Virus record (IMG/VR): IMGVR_UViG_3300010885_047510
Location: 1 to 35,026 of that record
Source of the DNA: a virus
Strand: one strand, 5' to 3'
Length of the DNA stretch: 35,026 bases
The translations under genes were made by a program, and so were the position numbers. Position 1 is the stretch's first letter. Each line of letters starts with the position of its first letter. Positions 29,202-35,026 of this stretch are shown here, piece after piece. The notes beneath the pieces were generated by a model. That model was not told the origin of the DNA, did not search any database, and was given only the letters and a program-made list of their open reading frames with translations.

Positions 29202-29948
29202 ATGACCGACATATCTCTACCACCAAAGTCACATAATAATCCACCAAGTGACATTGAAATCCTAGAAGATCAACTCGCCTTGCGCCATGTGTCACTGATG
29301 CGTGATGCTGATGCAAAAAACAAATTAGCGGCAAAAATTCCTGATGTATTTACGGCGCAAAATGAAGCTGATTTTGTATCGGACTTTATCAAGGAAATTT
29401 CTGCATTGCAAAAATCACTTGAATCAGCGCGCAAGGAAGAAAAAGAACCGTTCTTGCGACAGGGGCAATTTGTAGATAAATTTTTTGGTGATTACATCAA
29501 GGGGCTTGATGCCGATATAGAAAAAGCGAAAACTCCGCTTACTGTATGGCTGAAAAAATGTGCCGCCGAGGAACAGGCTAGGCGTGATGCAGAGGCGGAA
29601 AGATTGCGCAAAGAATCCGAATCCAAAATAATTCAGGCAGCACAGAAACCTACCGAAGAAGCCACGACAAGCATGGTTGAGGCGGTTGAAGCCGCGCATG
29701 TCGCCCAGCAGGTTGCCGCTGCTCCAGTGGTCAGTATGGCGGCAGCGCAGGGCAAGTATAGTCGTGCGGGACTCAAAAAAGAATGGGTTGGCACGATTAC
29801 CGACATAAGCAAGGTGGATTTAGAAAAATTGCGTGCGTATATCAAGCCGGAAGCAATCCAGGTTGCGCTTAATGCTTATGTGAAAATGGGCGGCAGATCG
29901 TGTGAAGGCTGCTTGATTGAAGAAACAGTGAAAGTGGGGGTGAAATAG
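29202..29948 (+). CDS. Coiled-coil early protein of unknown function
   Basis: This 248-residue protein has a polar N-terminus (SHNNPPSDIEILEDQLALRH), a long charged coiled coil (about 80-150, rich in Glu/Lys/Ala), an Ala/Val-rich linker and a compact C-terminal region (KKEWVGTITDISKVDLEKLR, then ALNAYVKMGGRSCEGCLIEE). Similar proteins occur beside recombination or replication genes of other phages, but the role is unknown. It has a strong SD (AAGGAG) in a leader shared with 33112-33151. It lies one base before the next gene. Confidence 0.6.
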   Translation: MTDISLPPKSHNNPPSDIEILEDQLALRHVSLMRDADAKNKLAAKIPDVFTAQNEADFVSDFIKEISALQKSLESARKEEKEPFLRQGQFVDKFFGDYIKGLDADIEKAKTPLTVWLKKCAAEEQARRDAEAERLRKESESKIIQAAQKPTEEATTSMVEAVEAAHVAQQVAAAPVVSMAAAQGKYSRAGLKKEWVGTITDISKVDLEKLRAYIKPEAIQVALNAYVKMGGRSCEGCLIEETVKVGVK

Positions 29949-30500
29949 ATGAGCAAAATAACCAAAGACCTTCGTGAGCGTATAGCTCAAAAAGCAGCTA
30001 ACGCAACATATACACCGAAAAAAGATGAGCTAAAAAAGCAGGAGGCGAAACTTGCTATTGAGGCTTACAATCATATTTTTCCTAAGAAAATTCGAGATGC
30101 CGTAGCTCTTGTGCCTGATAGCTGGTTTCGCACATGCTCATGTTTGCGCTTTAATGCGGCAGGCTGGAGCGTTACGTTGTGTGCTGGAAAAGAAATGCCT
30201 ACGCCTCATTCGGCAGGCTGCACCAATCTTGGCAGCTTAACTGGAGATATTGCGGATAAGGTGCAAAAATTCTCACAGGAGAAAAAGACGCTCGAAGAAA
30301 ATCATCGGGCTGCATATCATAAAATGGTTGGCTTTCTTGAGCAATTCACTACGTTCAAAAAGCTGGAAGAAGCATGGCCAGAAGGCAAGAAATTTTATGC
30401 AGAATATAACGCTGATAGGCCAAAATCAGGAGTGCCAGCGGTAATTACAAAAGAGATAAACGAAATGCTTGGGATAAAAGGAGATAAAAATGGAAAATAA
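29949..30500 (+). CDS. Early protein, possibly Nmad5-like, function uncertain
   Basis: This 183-residue protein starts MSKITKDLRERIAQKAANAT and has a mixed alpha/beta middle with Cys (WFRTCSCLRFNAAGWSVTLC) and a helical C-terminal half. The N-terminal pattern and length remind me of phage proteins annotated as nucleotide-modification-associated domain 5 (Nmad5), but this is memory, not a search. A GGGGGTG SD in the previous gene precedes the ATG. It overlaps the exonuclease gene by 11 bp, suggesting joint expression. Confidence 0.5.
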   Translation: MSKITKDLRERIAQKAANATYTPKKDELKKQEAKLAIEAYNHIFPKKIRDAVALVPDSWFRTCSCLRFNAAGWSVTLCAGKEMPTPHSAGCTNLGSLTGDIADKVQKFSQEKKTLEENHRAAYHKMVGFLEQFTTFKKLEEAWPEGKKFYAEYNADRPKSGVPAVITKEINEMLGIKGDKNGK

Positions 30501-31101
30501 GTGGGATGGCAATTTATTGGATGGAGAGAGGTTTGTCTCAAAGCAGGAATTGGAGTATTTAAAAAATGGATTGATACTTGTGTGGGATTGCGAAACAACA
30601 GGTATCCCCAAGCGCGACATACCGCTAGGCGATCCAAGTCAACCGCGTATATTGTCGCTTGCCGCTATTCTATGCGATAACGAGGGCAATATCGTAGAGC
30701 AAATGGACACACTAATTCATCATCCTGGATTGGTTATTCCCGAATTTATTACTAATATAAACGGGATTACGCAGGCGGATTGTGAAGCTCGTGGCACGAC
30801 TATTGACGCGGCGCTACATGCTTATAATGATATGAAATCCCGCTCCACAATTAGAGTTGCGCATAATATATCGTTTGATAAGCAAATGATTGCACGTGAA
30901 ACGCTTGCGCTTGGGCTTGAGCATTATCCCTATGCTGGCGAATCTTTTTGCACCATGGCAATGTGCCGCACGATGGGGTTAAAGGGAAATTTAGAAAAAA
31001 TGTATCATGCGCTATTTGGACATGAAATGAAAAATGCTCATACAGCAATGGGTGATGTGCTGGCGTGTAAGGGAATATTTTTTAAGTTGAGGGCGAGATG
31101 A
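30490..31101 (+). CDS. DnaQ-like 3'-5' exonuclease (DEDDh)
   Basis: This 203-residue protein has the DEDDh exonuclease signature: ILVWDCETTG (D33, E35), VAHNISFDKQM (D130) and KNAHTAMGDVLA (H184, D189). The family includes the proofreading subunit of DNA polymerase III and single-strand trimming exonucleases. Here it lies beside the primase, helicase and ATPase genes, so a role in phage replication or recombination is likely. A clear SD (AAGGAG) precedes the ATG, and its end overlaps the next start. Confidence 0.9.
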   Translation: MENKWDGNLLDGERFVSKQELEYLKNGLILVWDCETTGIPKRDIPLGDPSQPRILSLAAILCDNEGNIVEQMDTLIHHPGLVIPEFITNINGITQADCEARGTTIDAALHAYNDMKSRSTIRVAHNISFDKQMIARETLALGLEHYPYAGESFCTMAMCRTMGLKGNLEKMYHALFGHEMKNAHTAMGDVLACKGIFFKLRAR

Positions 31102-31310
31102 AGCTAATTGCAATCGACCCGCCAAAAGAGGGTAAATTCATAGCGTTCTTTGGCGATGGCTCTGGGGCGGGATTATTTATGTGCGTTGACGGCGGTATAA
31201 TCGACCATGAGGGAGATGATATTGATGATGATTACTTGCTGAACGCCGGATATTGCCAGTGGATGCCGCTGCCAGATGATTTTAAATTATGGTTTGAAAC
31301 AACAATATGA
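31098..31310 (+). CDS. Small acidic early protein, unknown
   Basis: This 70-residue protein overlaps both neighbours as ATGA. It is strongly acidic with an FFGDGSGAGLFMCVDGGIID segment and a C-terminal CQWMPLPDDFKLWFETTI that looks like a small folded motif (W.PLP..F). Comparable small proteins with this ending are common in phage operons, function unknown. It sits between an exonuclease and a helicase. Confidence 0.55.
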   Translation: MKLIAIDPPKEGKFIAFFGDGSGAGLFMCVDGGIIDHEGDDIDDDYLLNAGYCQWMPLPDDFKLWFETTI

Positions 31311-32434
31311 CAATGCAATTCACCGATGAACAAAACCGCGCTATTGACCGTATTGTTGAATGGTATGGCGAAGAAGGTAATATGGAGCTGTACATAGCTG
31401 GGTATGCTGGTGTTGGCAAGTCCAGCGTGGTCAATGAAGCCGTATCGCGGATTAAAAGCAAATACGATATTGAGCATGTGCCTACTGCGGCATACACCGG
31501 AAAGGCCGCTTATGTTTTAAAAAGCAAAGGCAATAAAAATGCGCAGACCATCCATAGCCTTATTTATAAATGTGTGCCGATAAAAGATGAAAAAGGCAAT
31601 GAAACCGATCAATTCGAGTTTGTATTAAACCGCGACTTGCTGGCCGATTTAATTGTGCTGGATGAGTGCAGTTTTGTATCGGAGGATTTGGCAAAAGATT
31701 TGCGCTCATTCCGCCGGAAAATGTTAATTATGGGCGACCCCGCGCAGTTACCACCTATCAATGGCGAAGGGGCATTTACAAATCGTGAGCCGGATATTTT
31801 TCTCAAGGAAATCCATCGCCAGGCACTCGATTCGCCTATTCTCGTGCTAGCTAATATGGCGCGGCAAGGCATTCCACTTCCTATCGGCTTCGATGAAGGC
31901 GGCGTGAAGGTACTGCCGCTCACCACAGAGACGGAAGAATATTTGCATAATCCTGAAACACAAGTATTGTGCGGATTGAATCGTATTCGCCGGAAGGTTA
32001 CGCAATTAATGCGGCAGAGGCTTGGTTTTACAGAGCCGTTCCCAATGACAGGCGAACGGATTATTTGCTGCAAGAATAACAAAAACAAGGGGCTTTTCAA
32101 CGGTGGTATGGGAACGATAAATAAAATAAAAACTACGACTGGCGGAGCATATGGAATGGACGCCGAAATTGAGGGCGTGGAATATAAGAAATTGATTGTT
32201 GATCCATATATGTTCAAGCAGCATTTTGAACCAAATCCGATGAAGGGTGATTGGAACAAGAAATGGGAAATGGCGGATTGGGGCCACGCAATCACCACGC
32301 ACAAAGCCCAGGGGAGCGGATTCCCGCATGTGACGATTATTGATGACTCTGATTCATTCCGCGAAAATAAATGGAAGTGGCTATATACCGGAATTTCGCG
32401 CGCACAAGAGGGATTGATTGTTTTGGTAAAGTAA
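31307..32434 (+). CDS. SF1 DNA helicase, RecD/Dda-like
   Basis: This 375-residue protein carries a complete set of superfamily 1 motifs: Q-motif-like FTDEQNRAI, Walker A AGYAGVGKSS (about 31-40), DExx-type VLDECSFVSED, motif III GDPAQLPPINGEGAF, and C-terminal THKAQGSGFPHV and YTGISRAQEGLIVLV. Length and motif spacing match phage Dda/RecD-like 5'-3' helicases, often used for origin opening or recombination. It starts in an ATGA overlap with the previous gene. Confidence 0.9.
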   Translation: MTMQFTDEQNRAIDRIVEWYGEEGNMELYIAGYAGVGKSSVVNEAVSRIKSKYDIEHVPTAAYTGKAAYVLKSKGNKNAQTIHSLIYKCVPIKDEKGNETDQFEFVLNRDLLADLIVLDECSFVSEDLAKDLRSFRRKMLIMGDPAQLPPINGEGAFTNREPDIFLKEIHRQALDSPILVLANMARQGIPLPIGFDEGGVKVLPLTTETEEYLHNPETQVLCGLNRIRRKVTQLMRQRLGFTEPFPMTGERIICCKNNKNKGLFNGGMGTINKIKTTTGGAYGMDAEIEGVEYKKLIVDPYMFKQHFEPNPMKGDWNKKWEMADWGHAITTHKAQGSGFPHVTIIDDSDSFRENKWKWLYTGISRAQEGLIVLVK

Positions 32435-32452
32435 GTATAATGGCTTTATACT
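32423..32452 (+). promoter_or_regulatory. Candidate promoter of the HNH gene at 32472
   Basis: TTGGTA (32423-32428), 18 bp, TATACT (32447-32452), within the helicase end and the short gap before an AAGGA SD. It would let the nuclease be made independently. Confidence 0.4.
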
Positions 32453-32471
32453 TTATGCCATAAGGATTTAT

Positions 32472-33080
32472 ATGATTTGTTCAAAATGCAAAAAAATAAC
32501 TGACGAAAGATGTTTTGCTACATTCAGAACCAAAAATGGAGAAATAAGAAGGCGCGGTATATGCAATGATTGCAGGGGTCTTTATGCTAAAGAGAATTTT
32601 GACACATTGAAGGAGTGGAGAAAAAATTATAATCAAAAAAACAGAAGCCGCAAGCAGCAAAGGGATTATGATTTAAAGAAGAAAAGCAAAGCCACCATAG
32701 ACAAGATAAAGGCGGAGTCTATGTGTAGCGATTGTGGCAAACAATTTCATCCTGTCGCCATGGACTTTGACCATGTACACGGGAAAAACAGAAGCATAGC
32801 GGGCATGGTGAGCGGCGGCTATAAATTGGATTTAATATTAGAAGAAATAAAGTTATGTGAAATTGTGTGCGCTTGCTGTCATCGGATAAGAACGCACATA
32901 AGAAAGCAAAATCATGCGCCCATAATAAATAAAAAAGATAATAGCGAGAAAATTAAATTAGCCATCATAATGAGAGATTTGGGATTTTATCATAGGGAGA
33001 TTGGCGAGATTTTGGGCGTAGCTTTTCAAACCGTCTCAGAATACATTATAGCGCACAAAGAAAATCAAAATAACCCTTGA
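32472..33080 (+). CDS. Free-standing HNH endonuclease with zinc ribbons and C-terminal HTH
   Basis: This 202-residue basic protein has an N-terminal zinc ribbon (ICSKC..RRRGICNDC), a basic helical linker, an HNH-like core (MCSDCGKQFHP, MDFDHVHGKNRSIAGMVSGG, then CEIVCACCHRIRTH) and a C-terminal HTH (YHREIGEILGVAFQTVSEYI). The core matches small phage HNH nucleases in which DFDH and the final CC.R.TH carry catalytic and zinc-binding residues. It lies between the helicase and ATPase genes, with its own SD (AAGGAT). Homing is likely but unproven. Confidence 0.8.
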   Translation: MICSKCKKITDERCFATFRTKNGEIRRRGICNDCRGLYAKENFDTLKEWRKNYNQKNRSRKQQRDYDLKKKSKATIDKIKAESMCSDCGKQFHPVAMDFDHVHGKNRSIAGMVSGGYKLDLILEEIKLCEIVCACCHRIRTHIRKQNHAPIINKKDNSEKIKLAIIMRDLGFYHREIGEILGVAFQTVSEYIIAHKENQNNP

Positions 33081-33105
33081 CTATAAGAACCCTATATTCT
33101 ATAAT
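33077..33105 (+). promoter_or_regulatory. Strong rightward sigma70 promoter now facing an opposing HNH gene
   Basis: TTGACT (33077-33082), exactly 17 bp, TATAAT (33100-33105). It is one of the strongest promoter matches in the window, but the next gene on its own strand starts only at 33938. Transcripts from it would be antisense to the HNH gene at 33154-33834. Confidence 0.65.
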
Positions 33106-33111
33106 AATCTC

Positions 33112-33151
33112 ACCAACCCACCTAACAATCTAACAAAGGAGCAATCAAATG
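33112..33151 (+). repeat. Copy of the leader also found at 29177-29204
   Basis: ACCAACCCA (33112-33120) and AAGGAGCAATCAAATG (33136-33151) match ACCAACCCA (29177-29185) and AAGGAGCAACCAAATG at 29189-29204, where they lead the gene at 29202. The second copy ends at an ATG (33149) with only a short frame behind it. Confidence 0.6.
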
Positions 33152-33268
33152 AGTCAGCACAACAATGTAATTCTATTCCCCTTGCGGATATTCTCCATCT
33201 TTTCTAGTGGACGGAGATTTCTAAAATTAAAGCAAGCTAGCTGCTCGCTTTCCACAGTCAAATCATAA
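33149..33268 (+). other. Orphan start: short frame after a strong SD, antisense to the HNH gene
   Basis: The ATG at 33149 has a perfect SD (AAGGAG) and a strong promoter upstream, yet the frame (MSQHNNVILFPLRIFSIF...) closes after 39 residues and is antisense to the HNH C-terminus. It is best read as the old expression signal of the downstream ATPase gene, cut off by insertion of the nuclease, rather than as a functional small gene. Confidence 0.45.
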
Positions 33269-33834
33269 CTGGCGCAGGGACGTATATGATCGACATGCCA
33301 ATAAATTCCGTAATTTTCCCAAGTCATTTCTTTAGTGAACTGACGTTCGAGGTGGATTTTCAGCGCCTCAAAAGTGCAGCCAATAAGGACTTGGCTTTTT
33401 TGAGATTTCCATCCGTATTTAAGAGAGTCGCGGATTCTATTCCTAATGCGAACCGCAAGCTTCGAGGTGGTGGATTTTTTGTGATAATGGCGCTTACGCA
33501 TGACAAGAACCTTATCCATGTTTTTAGCAGACCACTTTCGGCAGCTCGCTCTTTTTTTATCAGGATTCTTTTTATCCCATATTTTGCCATACGCCCTTTT
33601 CTTAATTTTATCCACTCTCGGAAGGTATTTTTTGGTGTATGCCTTGGTCTTTTCAGGATTGCTTTCCGCCCACTTCCTTTTGGCTCGCTTAACGCATATG
33701 ACGCATCCGCTGCTCGCGGTAAATCTATGAGCAATGTGACCCTTTGGGCATGGCTTTCCAGTAAAGTAGGACTTAACGCCAGTAGCGATAGCTTCCCTGC
33801 GGCGCATAACTATGGTATTGTCGGAGGTATTCAT
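33154..33834 (-). CDS. Free-standing HNH endonuclease, reverse to its neighbours
   Basis: This 226-residue protein has an N-terminal zinc-knuckle segment (SYFTGKPCPKGHIAHRFTAS, then SGCVICVKRAKRKW), a long basic helical middle and a C-terminal HNH-type domain: MTWENYGIYWHVDHIRPC, SYDLTVESEQLACFNFRNLR and PLEKMENIRKGN. This is the well-known phage pattern (TWENYG..WH.DH...C.S.DL...N..NL.PL...NR.K). The ATG at 33834 follows GAGAAGGAAC; longer frames are less likely. It is the only leftward gene in the early block, and it lies between a strong promoter and the ATPase gene. Confidence 0.85.
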   Translation of the reverse strand: MNTSDNTIVMRRREAIATGVKSYFTGKPCPKGHIAHRFTASSGCVICVKRAKRKWAESNPEKTKAYTKKYLPRVDKIKKRAYGKIWDKKNPDKKRASCRKWSAKNMDKVLVMRKRHYHKKSTTSKLAVRIRNRIRDSLKYGWKSQKSQVLIGCTFEALKIHLERQFTKEMTWENYGIYWHVDHIRPCASYDLTVESEQLACFNFRNLRPLEKMENIRKGNRITLLC

Positions 33835-33859
33835 AATGAGGTTCCTTCTCGTTGTGATA

Positions 33860-33894
33860 GAAGCCTCGTATCTGTGCCAACAGTGCGGGGCTTC
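33860..33894 (+). other. Nine-base-pair hairpin before the ATPase gene
   Basis: GAAGCCTCG (33860-33868) pairs with CGGGGCTTC (33886-33894) over 9 bp, allowing one G-U pair in the rightward RNA; the leftward RNA would have a C-A mismatch instead. No U-run follows directly, so it is not a standard terminator. It may be a processing or translation-control element, 43 bases before the ATG at 33938. Confidence 0.4.
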
Positions 33895-33937
33895 GCTATT
33901 TATACACCAAATGTAATTTTTTAGATAGGAATATTTT

Positions 33938-34912
33938 ATGTCAAACATTATTATTCGCAAGGCTACACGCAAAAAAGCAAAGCTTCGTCTTGCTATCGCT
34001 TCGCCTAGTGGTGGAGGTAAAACCATGTCTGCCCTACTTCTGGCATATGGCATGATGAAAGAAACCTATCCAACAATTTCCGATGACAAACTTTGGGAAA
34101 AAATAGGGTGTGTTGATACCGAGGAGGGGTCAGCCGAGCTGTACGTTGGCGTAGAAAAACATGGCGTTCGTATTGGTGAGTTTCCCTATATCCGTATTTC
34201 AAATAACTATGATCCTGTGAATTATGTGAATGCAATCCATGCTTTTGAAAATGCAGGTGTTGAGGTAATCATTTTAGATAGCCTTAGTCACGCATGGGCA
34301 GCCCAAGGAGGCTTGCTTGATAAGCAAAATAAAATGACCGAGGCTGATTCAAAAAAGAACAGCTATACAGCGTGGCGCACCATTACACCGCAGCATGATG
34401 CTTTTGTTGCAGCTATGCTGCAATCAACTTGCCATATTATTGGTACGCTTCGTAGCAAAACCGAGTACGCTATGCAAACTGGCATTAATGGAAAACAGCA
34501 AGTTGTGAAGCTTGGTATGGCTCCCGTTCAAAGGGAGGGGCTTATTTATGAGTTCACTGTTTTCTTTGACATCAACAGCGATAACCATCTAGCATCAAGT
34601 GCGAAGGATAGGACGGATTTATTCAGCACCTTAAATGCCGATGGAACAGTAAGCCGCCGCGAGTTTATCATCACGCCTGCCGTTGGTGCTGAATTGATGC
34701 GCTGGCTCAACACCGGAGCAGAACCCCCGCGCCCACTCATGGAATTAGTCAATGAAATGGCGGCGGATGTACAAAATTCTACCAATGTAGCTGAAACAGT
34801 AAAGCTGCATCAAACTACATTTGATAGATTGCAAGCGGAGGATGCGTTTCTTTTTGGAGAGATGAATAAACTGCTTGAGGCGAAACACACTGAATTAACA
34901 ACGAAGGAGTAA
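33938..34912 (+). CDS. AAA/RecA-like P-loop ATPase (Sak4/AAA_24-type recombination protein)
   Basis: This 324-residue protein has an N-terminal Walker A (SPSGGGKT, about 22-29) preceded by RKATRKKAKLRLAIA, a Walker B-like VEVIILDSLSH (D114) and a Cys-poor helical C-terminus. The layout matches phage ATPases of the AAA_24/Sak4-like group, which pair with single-strand annealing or SSB proteins in recombination and replication. The next gene encodes a DUF669-like protein, a common partner. Its SD is AGGAAT. The nuclease at 33154 separates it from the promoter at 33077. Confidence 0.8.
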   Translation: MSNIIIRKATRKKAKLRLAIASPSGGGKTMSALLLAYGMMKETYPTISDDKLWEKIGCVDTEEGSAELYVGVEKHGVRIGEFPYIRISNNYDPVNYVNAIHAFENAGVEVIILDSLSHAWAAQGGLLDKQNKMTEADSKKNSYTAWRTITPQHDAFVAAMLQSTCHIIGTLRSKTEYAMQTGINGKQQVVKLGMAPVQREGLIYEFTVFFDINSDNHLASSAKDRTDLFSTLNADGTVSRREFIITPAVGAELMRWLNTGAEPPRPLMELVNEMAADVQNSTNVAETVKLHQTTFDRLQAEDAFLFGEMNKLLEAKHTELTTKE

Positions 34913-34916
34913 TATC

Positions 34917-35026
34917 ATGGCTACACTAGATTTTAATATGGACGACGTAAAACCCGCCGGTGAATATGCTGAGTTACCTGCTGGTGAATATATCGTGCGA
35001 ATTGAAGGCACAGAGAAAAAAGGCAC
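34917..35026 (+). CDS. DUF669-like protein, N-terminus only
   Basis: Only about 36 codons are present before the window ends. MATLDFNMDDVKPAGEYAEL and PAGEYIVRIEGTEKKGT match the start of DUF669 phage proteins (..F..DVEP...F..LPAGEY.V.I..SE.K.T), which follow AAA ATPase genes in many phages and may bind DNA or stabilise the ATPase complex. A strong SD (GAAGGAG) precedes the ATG four bases after the ATPase stop. Confidence 0.75.
   Translation, partial: MATLDFNMDDVKPAGEYAELPAGEYIVRIEGTEKKG

Noticed and set aside
31609-32304. 231-codon leftward frame inside the helicase gene
   Set aside because: The helicase strand carries full SF1 motifs; the reverse frame has no motif and no start signal.
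33286-33924. 212-codon rightward frame opposite the HNH gene at 33154
   Set aside because: It has no domain pattern, no good ribosome site, and mirrors the HNH gene. Unlike the intein case, only the HNH strand shows a recognisable protein, so this is a shadow frame.
32435-33937. Group I intron carrying the HNH genes between helicase and ATPase
   Set aside because: Both flanking genes look complete at their ends and I could not see a conserved intron core, so free-standing nucleases are the simpler explanation.

Overview
This window is part of a tailed, podovirus-type bacteriophage genome (or a closely related prophage). The evidence is a leftward block coding a podovirus head and short-tail module: portal, scaffold, major capsid, decoration protein, two tail-tube/nozzle proteins and three to four internal-virion-type proteins. 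The capsid genes look like the Bordetella phage BPP-1 (Bbp) lineage and the tail/internal proteins follow T7-like order. The host cannot be fixed from the sequence; sigma70-type promoters and Shine-Dalgarno (SD) sites suggest a Gram-negative bacterium. No integrase, RNA polymerase, tRNA, rRNA or CRISPR array is visible.

Layout. Positions 1-22490 read almost entirely leftward (late genes). From right to left: a probable small terminase, a small zinc-ribbon protein, the large terminase (with an intein), a DUF6378-like protein, a tiny membrane protein, a Pro/Ala-rich protein, the portal, a run of very small genes, a Bbp19-like protein, the scaffold, the major capsid protein flanked by two HNH nucleases, a Bbp16-like decoration protein, three small proteins, a fibre-like protein, a small head-associated protein, tail tubes A and B, and gp13-, gp14-, gp15- and gp16-like internal proteins. 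Positions 22491-23050 are a repeat-rich divergent control region. From 23051 to the end the genes read rightward (early genes): about 16 tiny, tightly packed unknown genes, then an excisionase-like regulator, a Toprim-VapE primase/helicase, a DnaQ-like exonuclease, a RecD-like SF1 helicase, two HNH nucleases, an AAA ATPase and the start of a DUF669-like protein.

The standout element is in the large terminase gene. Its P-loop is interrupted by a 318-residue intein (20265-21218). The intein has no recognisable LAGLIDADG or sense-strand HNH nuclease. Instead, a complete 268-residue HNH homing-type endonuclease is encoded on the opposite strand inside the intein (20393-21199), with its own near-consensus sigma70 promoter and SD site also inside the intein. 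The two proteins are therefore overprinted in antisense for about 800 bp. I do not know of a described intein of this architecture, but could not search for one.

The phage is rich in mobile nucleases: besides the intein nuclease there are four free-standing HNH genes. Two bracket the capsid gene and end within a few bases of the next start codon, so their last codons carry the next gene's SD. Another lies on the opposite strand between a strong promoter/SD/ATG and the ATPase gene. A lone rightward HTH gene with its own consensus-like promoter sits inside the leftward late block.
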